A stretch of 64,000 bases of DNA from JBLMYQ01 sp050260055 (GTDB taxonomy: Bacteria; Bacillota; Clostridia; Acetivibrionales; UBA4821), in assembly GCA_050260055.1 (NCBI GenBank), contig JBLNBO010000018.1, forward strand, positions 1 to 64,000. The letters are read 5' to 3'. Both the position numbers and the translations under genes were made by a program. The notes below the pieces were generated by a model. It was given only the letters and a program-made list of their open reading frames with translations, searched no databases and was not told the origin of the DNA. This document shows positions 61,878 through 64,000 of this stretch, one piece after another (position 1 is the stretch's first letter; each line of letters starts with the position of its first letter).

Positions 61878-63143
61878 TTATCCTTTTATCTTCTCAAATT
61901 CTTTAAAGAAACCTGGAAATGTCTTAGACACACATTCAGGCTTTGCAATTTTTATTCCTGGAATCTTTAATCCCGCCAAAGCAAAACTCATAGCCATCCT
62001 ATGATCGTCATAAGTTTCGATTTCAGCAGCACTGTATAAAGAAGATGGATAAATTATAATTCCATCATCTTTTTCTTCGACCCCCGCTCCTAGCTTAACA
62101 AGTTCTTTTGTTAATGCTTTTAACCTATCCGTTTCCTTTAATCTCATATTATAAACATTTTTTATTTCTGTCGGTCCTTCAGCAAAAAGAGCAACAACTG
62201 CCAAGGTTTGCGCAACATCAGACATATGATTCATATCAACCGCAATGCCTTTAAGATTTCCGTTCCCAATAACCTTTATGTAATCGCTCCCTCTTTCAAC
62301 CTTCGCACCCATTTCCTCAAGTATATCAACAAATTTAATATCTCCCTGAAGACTATTTGGATTAATATTTTCAACAGTAATCTCTCCATTTGCAATTGCA
62401 GCAGCGGCAAAGAAGTAAGATGCAGAAGAACAATCCGATTCAATCATATACTCTCTAGGGGTATATGATTGCCCAGCTTTTATGTGAAAATATTGATAGT
62501 TCTGGTTGCAAACATCAACTTTAAAATTCTTCATTATTTGCACTGTAATATCTACATAAGGCTTGGATACAAGTTCCCCAGCAATCTCAATATCAACATC
62601 TTTTTCAGCATAAGGTGCACTTAGGAGCATCGAAGTAATAAATTGACTGCTTATATCTCCTCTCAAGCATACCTTCCCTCCTTTAAGCCCAGTAGATTTG
62701 ATTTTAATAGGGGGGAAGCCATTCTTATCGATATAATCAGCCTGTGCTCCAAGTTTTTTCAATGCTTCTACCAGTTCCCCTACAGGCCTTTCTTTCATTC
62801 TATCAATACATGTCAATTCAACCTCTCCGCCTTTTACAGCACAAAACGATGCAAGAAAGCGCATTGCCGTTCCAGAATTACCGATAAAGCAAGAACCGTT
62901 CAAAGGAACTTGTGCAGTATTTTCCACGTTCACAATCCTTGTTTCCTTATCATCTTTTATATAATATCCCAAACCTCTTAAAGCATCTAACATATATAAG
63001 GTGTCATCGCTGTAGAGAAAGTTTTTCAGGATTGTTCCCCTGCCCGCAAGGGCACCAATAATAAGAGCCCTATTGGTTATTGATTTTGAGCCTGGAACAT
63101 TCACTGTACATTTGAAATTTTCCACAGGTTTTACTTCGTACAT
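61878..63143 (-). CDS. aroA: 5-enolpyruvylshikimate-3-phosphate synthase
   Basis: The 421-aa shikimate-pathway enzyme joins PEP to shikimate 3-phosphate. PGSKSITNRALI is at the N-terminus, FIGNSGTAMRFLA near 90, and RLKETDRL and DDHRMAMS in the C-terminal half. The ATG at 63143 has GGGAG 13 nt upstream, a weak distance. The preceding 45-codon PheS-like ORF ends 13 bp inside aroA. Initiation is therefore probably coupled to translation of that ORF, and transcription depends on the T-box upstream. Confidence 0.96.
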   Translation of the reverse strand: MYEVKPVENFKCTVNVPGSKSITNRALIIGALAGRGTILKNFLYSDDTLYMLDALRGLGYYIKDDKETRIVNVENTAQVPLNGSCFIGNSGTAMRFLASFCAVKGGEVELTCIDRMKERPVGELVEALKKLGAQADYIDKNGFPPIKIKSTGLKGGKVCLRGDISSQFITSMLLSAPYAEKDVDIEIAGELVSKPYVDITVQIMKNFKVDVCNQNYQYFHIKAGQSYTPREYMIESDCSSASYFFAAAAIANGEITVENINPNSLQGDIKFVDILEEMGAKVERGSDYIKVIGNGNLKGIAVDMNHMSDVAQTLAVVALFAEGPTEIKNVYNMRLKETDRLKALTKELVKLGAGVEEKDDGIIIYPSSLYSAAEIETYDDHRMAMSFALAGLKIPGIKIAKPECVSKTFPGFFKEFEKIKG

Positions 63144-63268
63144 ACTATTATCTTTTCTCCCTTCTTGCCTAGATACTTAACCCTGATTGATTCAAGGGTT
63201 TGTGATGCTTCAGCTTTTCCAATTTCATTTAAAGCTTCTACTCTAATGTTTTCAAGTTGTTGTTTCAT
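63131..63268 (-). CDS. PheS N-terminal fragment acting as leader ORF of aroA
   Basis: The 45-codon frame starts at ATG 63268 and stops at 63131-63133, overlapping aroA by 13 nt. Its first 38 residues match the start of phenylalanyl-tRNA synthetase alpha chains, including IRVKYLGKKGE, which equals the conserved IR.(Q/K)YLGKKG of PheS. The last seven residues are non-homologous and are read through the aroA ribosome region. It cannot be an active synthetase, since the catalytic domain is missing. The T-box leader upstream is of a kind normally seen before pheS. It is either a decayed pheS copy or a retained translational coupling leader. Confidence 0.8.
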   Translation of the reverse strand: MKQQLENIRVEALNEIGKAEASQTLESIRVKYLGKKGEKIIVCTK

Positions 63269-63296
63269 ATTTTATTGCCTCTCTCTTTCGAAAAAA

Positions 63297-63325
63297 TAAA
63301 AAAACCTCATCCTTAAAGGACGAGG
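63297..63325 (-). terminator. T-box terminator hairpin
   Basis: CCTCGTCC pairs with GGATGAGG, short TTTAA-like loop, then TTTTTTT. The CCTCGTCC strand can alternatively take part in the antiterminator, as in typical T-boxes. Confidence 0.9.
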
Positions 63326-63530
63326 GTTAATAGCGGTACCACTTTTGTTCCTGAATTGAAAATATTCAGGCTCTCAACTACTCTAACGGGTTTATCCGCC
63401 GCCTACTACTAATTCAACGGCAGAGCTCCTAGGCAACTTCAGATGACCCTACTGCATGAATGCTTTCAGCCGATGACATTCCCTCTCTTTGCATAATTAT
63501 CAACTTACTCTCTCAATCATTGCCTTTTTA
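63297..63530 (-). promoter_or_regulatory. T-box leader upstream of the PheS fragment and aroA
   Basis: On the minus strand, the order of conserved T-box elements is clear. An AGAGAGTAAG segment of stem I comes first, then AGAGAGGGAATG with a GGCTGAAAGC-like distal part. GTAGTAGGC and CCCGTTAGAG follow. The T-box core AAAGTGGTACCGC, then the terminator, complete the leader. It would turn on transcription when its cognate tRNA is uncharged. I could not place the specifier codon safely: the usual position after GAA reads GTT, whereas UUC/UUU would be expected for phenylalanine. Confidence 0.9.
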
Positions 63531-63549
63531 AATGATTTTAACACACAAT

Positions 63550-63577
63550 TTTATAATACACAATACATGTTATTCAA
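63550..63577 (-). promoter_or_regulatory. Possible promoter of the T-box-aroA unit
   Basis: On the minus strand TTGAAT (63572-63577), a 16-bp spacer, TATAAA (63550-63555), about 20 bp before the first T-box element. An overlapping alternative (TTGTAT/TATTAT, 18 bp) exists. Confidence 0.5.
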
Positions 63578-63608
63578 TACAAGCTTTTTGATACACTAAT
63601 TTAGTAGT

Positions 63609-64000
63609 TTAACCTTCAGAAACCATTGAATATGAATCCTTATATTCTTTAGCCTTATCAAATTTGTGGATTTTATCCCAAAAGGTGATCAATCTCGTGT
63701 AAAACTTCATGTTTTTTCTGAACTGCCCTACGAAAATGTTTGTAAGTTCAGGATCAAAATGTGTTCCTGCACATCTTTCAAGTTCTTCTAATGCCTCTTC
63801 AAAGGTCCTCTTTTTTTGATATGAACGATTTGAAGTCATTGCATCAAATGAGTCTGCAATCGCAAGGATTCTTGCGTGCAATGGAATATTCTCACCGCTG
63901 AGCCCACTAGGGTAACCCATTCCGTTATATTTTTCATGATGATGTTTTACAGCAGGTATAATATCCGCAAGCATTGTAACAGGCATTAATATACCGCTTC
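63609..64000 (-). CDS. HD-GYP domain phosphodiesterase, C-terminal part (runs off the window)
   Basis: The visible 130 residues carry HHHEKYNGMGYPSGLSGENI, the HHE..-G-GYP signature of HD-GYP enzymes. ILAIADSFDAMTSNRSY and ALEELERCAGTHFDPEL follow. HD-GYP proteins hydrolyse cyclic di-GMP. The N-terminus, including any sensor domain, lies beyond 64000. After the domain comes a short charged tail of about 35 residues. Confidence 0.9.
   Translation of the reverse strand, partial: SGILMPVTMLADIIPAVKHHHEKYNGMGYPSGLSGENIPLHARILAIADSFDAMTSNRSYQKKRTFEEALEELERCAGTHFDPELTNIFVGQFRKNMKFYTRLITFWDKIHKFDKAKEYKDSYSMVSEG

Overview
The window is about 64 kb of low-GC chromosome from a spore-forming anaerobic Firmicute. 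It is most likely a member of the Clostridia in the Ruminiclostridium/Acetivibrio neighbourhood; that genus-level guess is inference, not proof. Support comes from strong AGGAGG ribosome sites with ATG, GTG and TTG starts, tRNAs with encoded CCA, a GerW/YtfJ-type sporulation protein, an SLH-anchored surface protein, a Pta-AckA acetate pathway, an AgrC/AgrA-like two-component system, a lysine riboswitch and a T-box leader.

Layout. (1) 1-14000: a minus-strand operon for a Gram-positive type IV secretion apparatus. It has three tandem VirB2-like pilins, PrgI, a separate VirB4-N-terminal-like protein, the VirB4 ATPase, a VirB6/TrbL-like channel protein, a large cell-wall hydrolase with GH73-like, NlpC/P60 and M23 domains, and a VirB8-like protein. 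One good promoter lies at 13860-13888, with a palindrome upstream of it. No relaxase, coupling ATPase or integrase is visible. (2) 14000-26000: tRNA-Trp, a DEAD-box helicase, membrane proteins, tRNA-Leu, an LtaS-like phosphotransferase, two duplicated stand-alone receiver proteins, an unidentified 486-aa protein, a DUF2935 protein, a YlbF-family protein and a Gly/Met/His-rich small protein. (3) 26300-35200: a giant SLH/InlB-repeat/GLUG surface protein, divergent from an AgrA/AgrC-like pair. A 21-bp-phased direct repeat that could be a LytTR site lies between them. (4) 35200-41100: a tRNA-His/tRNA-Gln locus with an excisionase-like fragment, then a PPIase, a PaaK-like CoA ligase, an ACT protein, a beta-CASP RNase, and a GC-richer stem-loop-dense non-coding region. 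(5) 41100-52000: a DUF342/FapA protein, FtsK/SpoIIIE, pta-ackA, then the lysine-riboswitch operon asd-dapA-dapB-(orphan aspartokinase ACT domain). (6) 52000-64000: GerW/DUF2953, scpB-scpA, trpS, an M50 protease, a phosphohexomutase, cdaA-cdaR (c-di-AMP), the AmmeMemoRadiSam trio, aroA, and the end of an HD-GYP protein.

The most unusual item is at 63131-63577. A T-box leader precedes a 45-codon ORF that is clearly the N-terminus of PheS (phenylalanyl-tRNA synthetase alpha). The ORF ends inside the first codons of aroA, so a PheS remnant seems to serve as the leader ORF of a T-box-controlled EPSP synthase. Second is the region 40575-40975, which reads as a structured RNA or dispersed repeat with several GGA-loop hairpins. 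Third is the type IV secretion operon that appears to lack DNA-processing genes.
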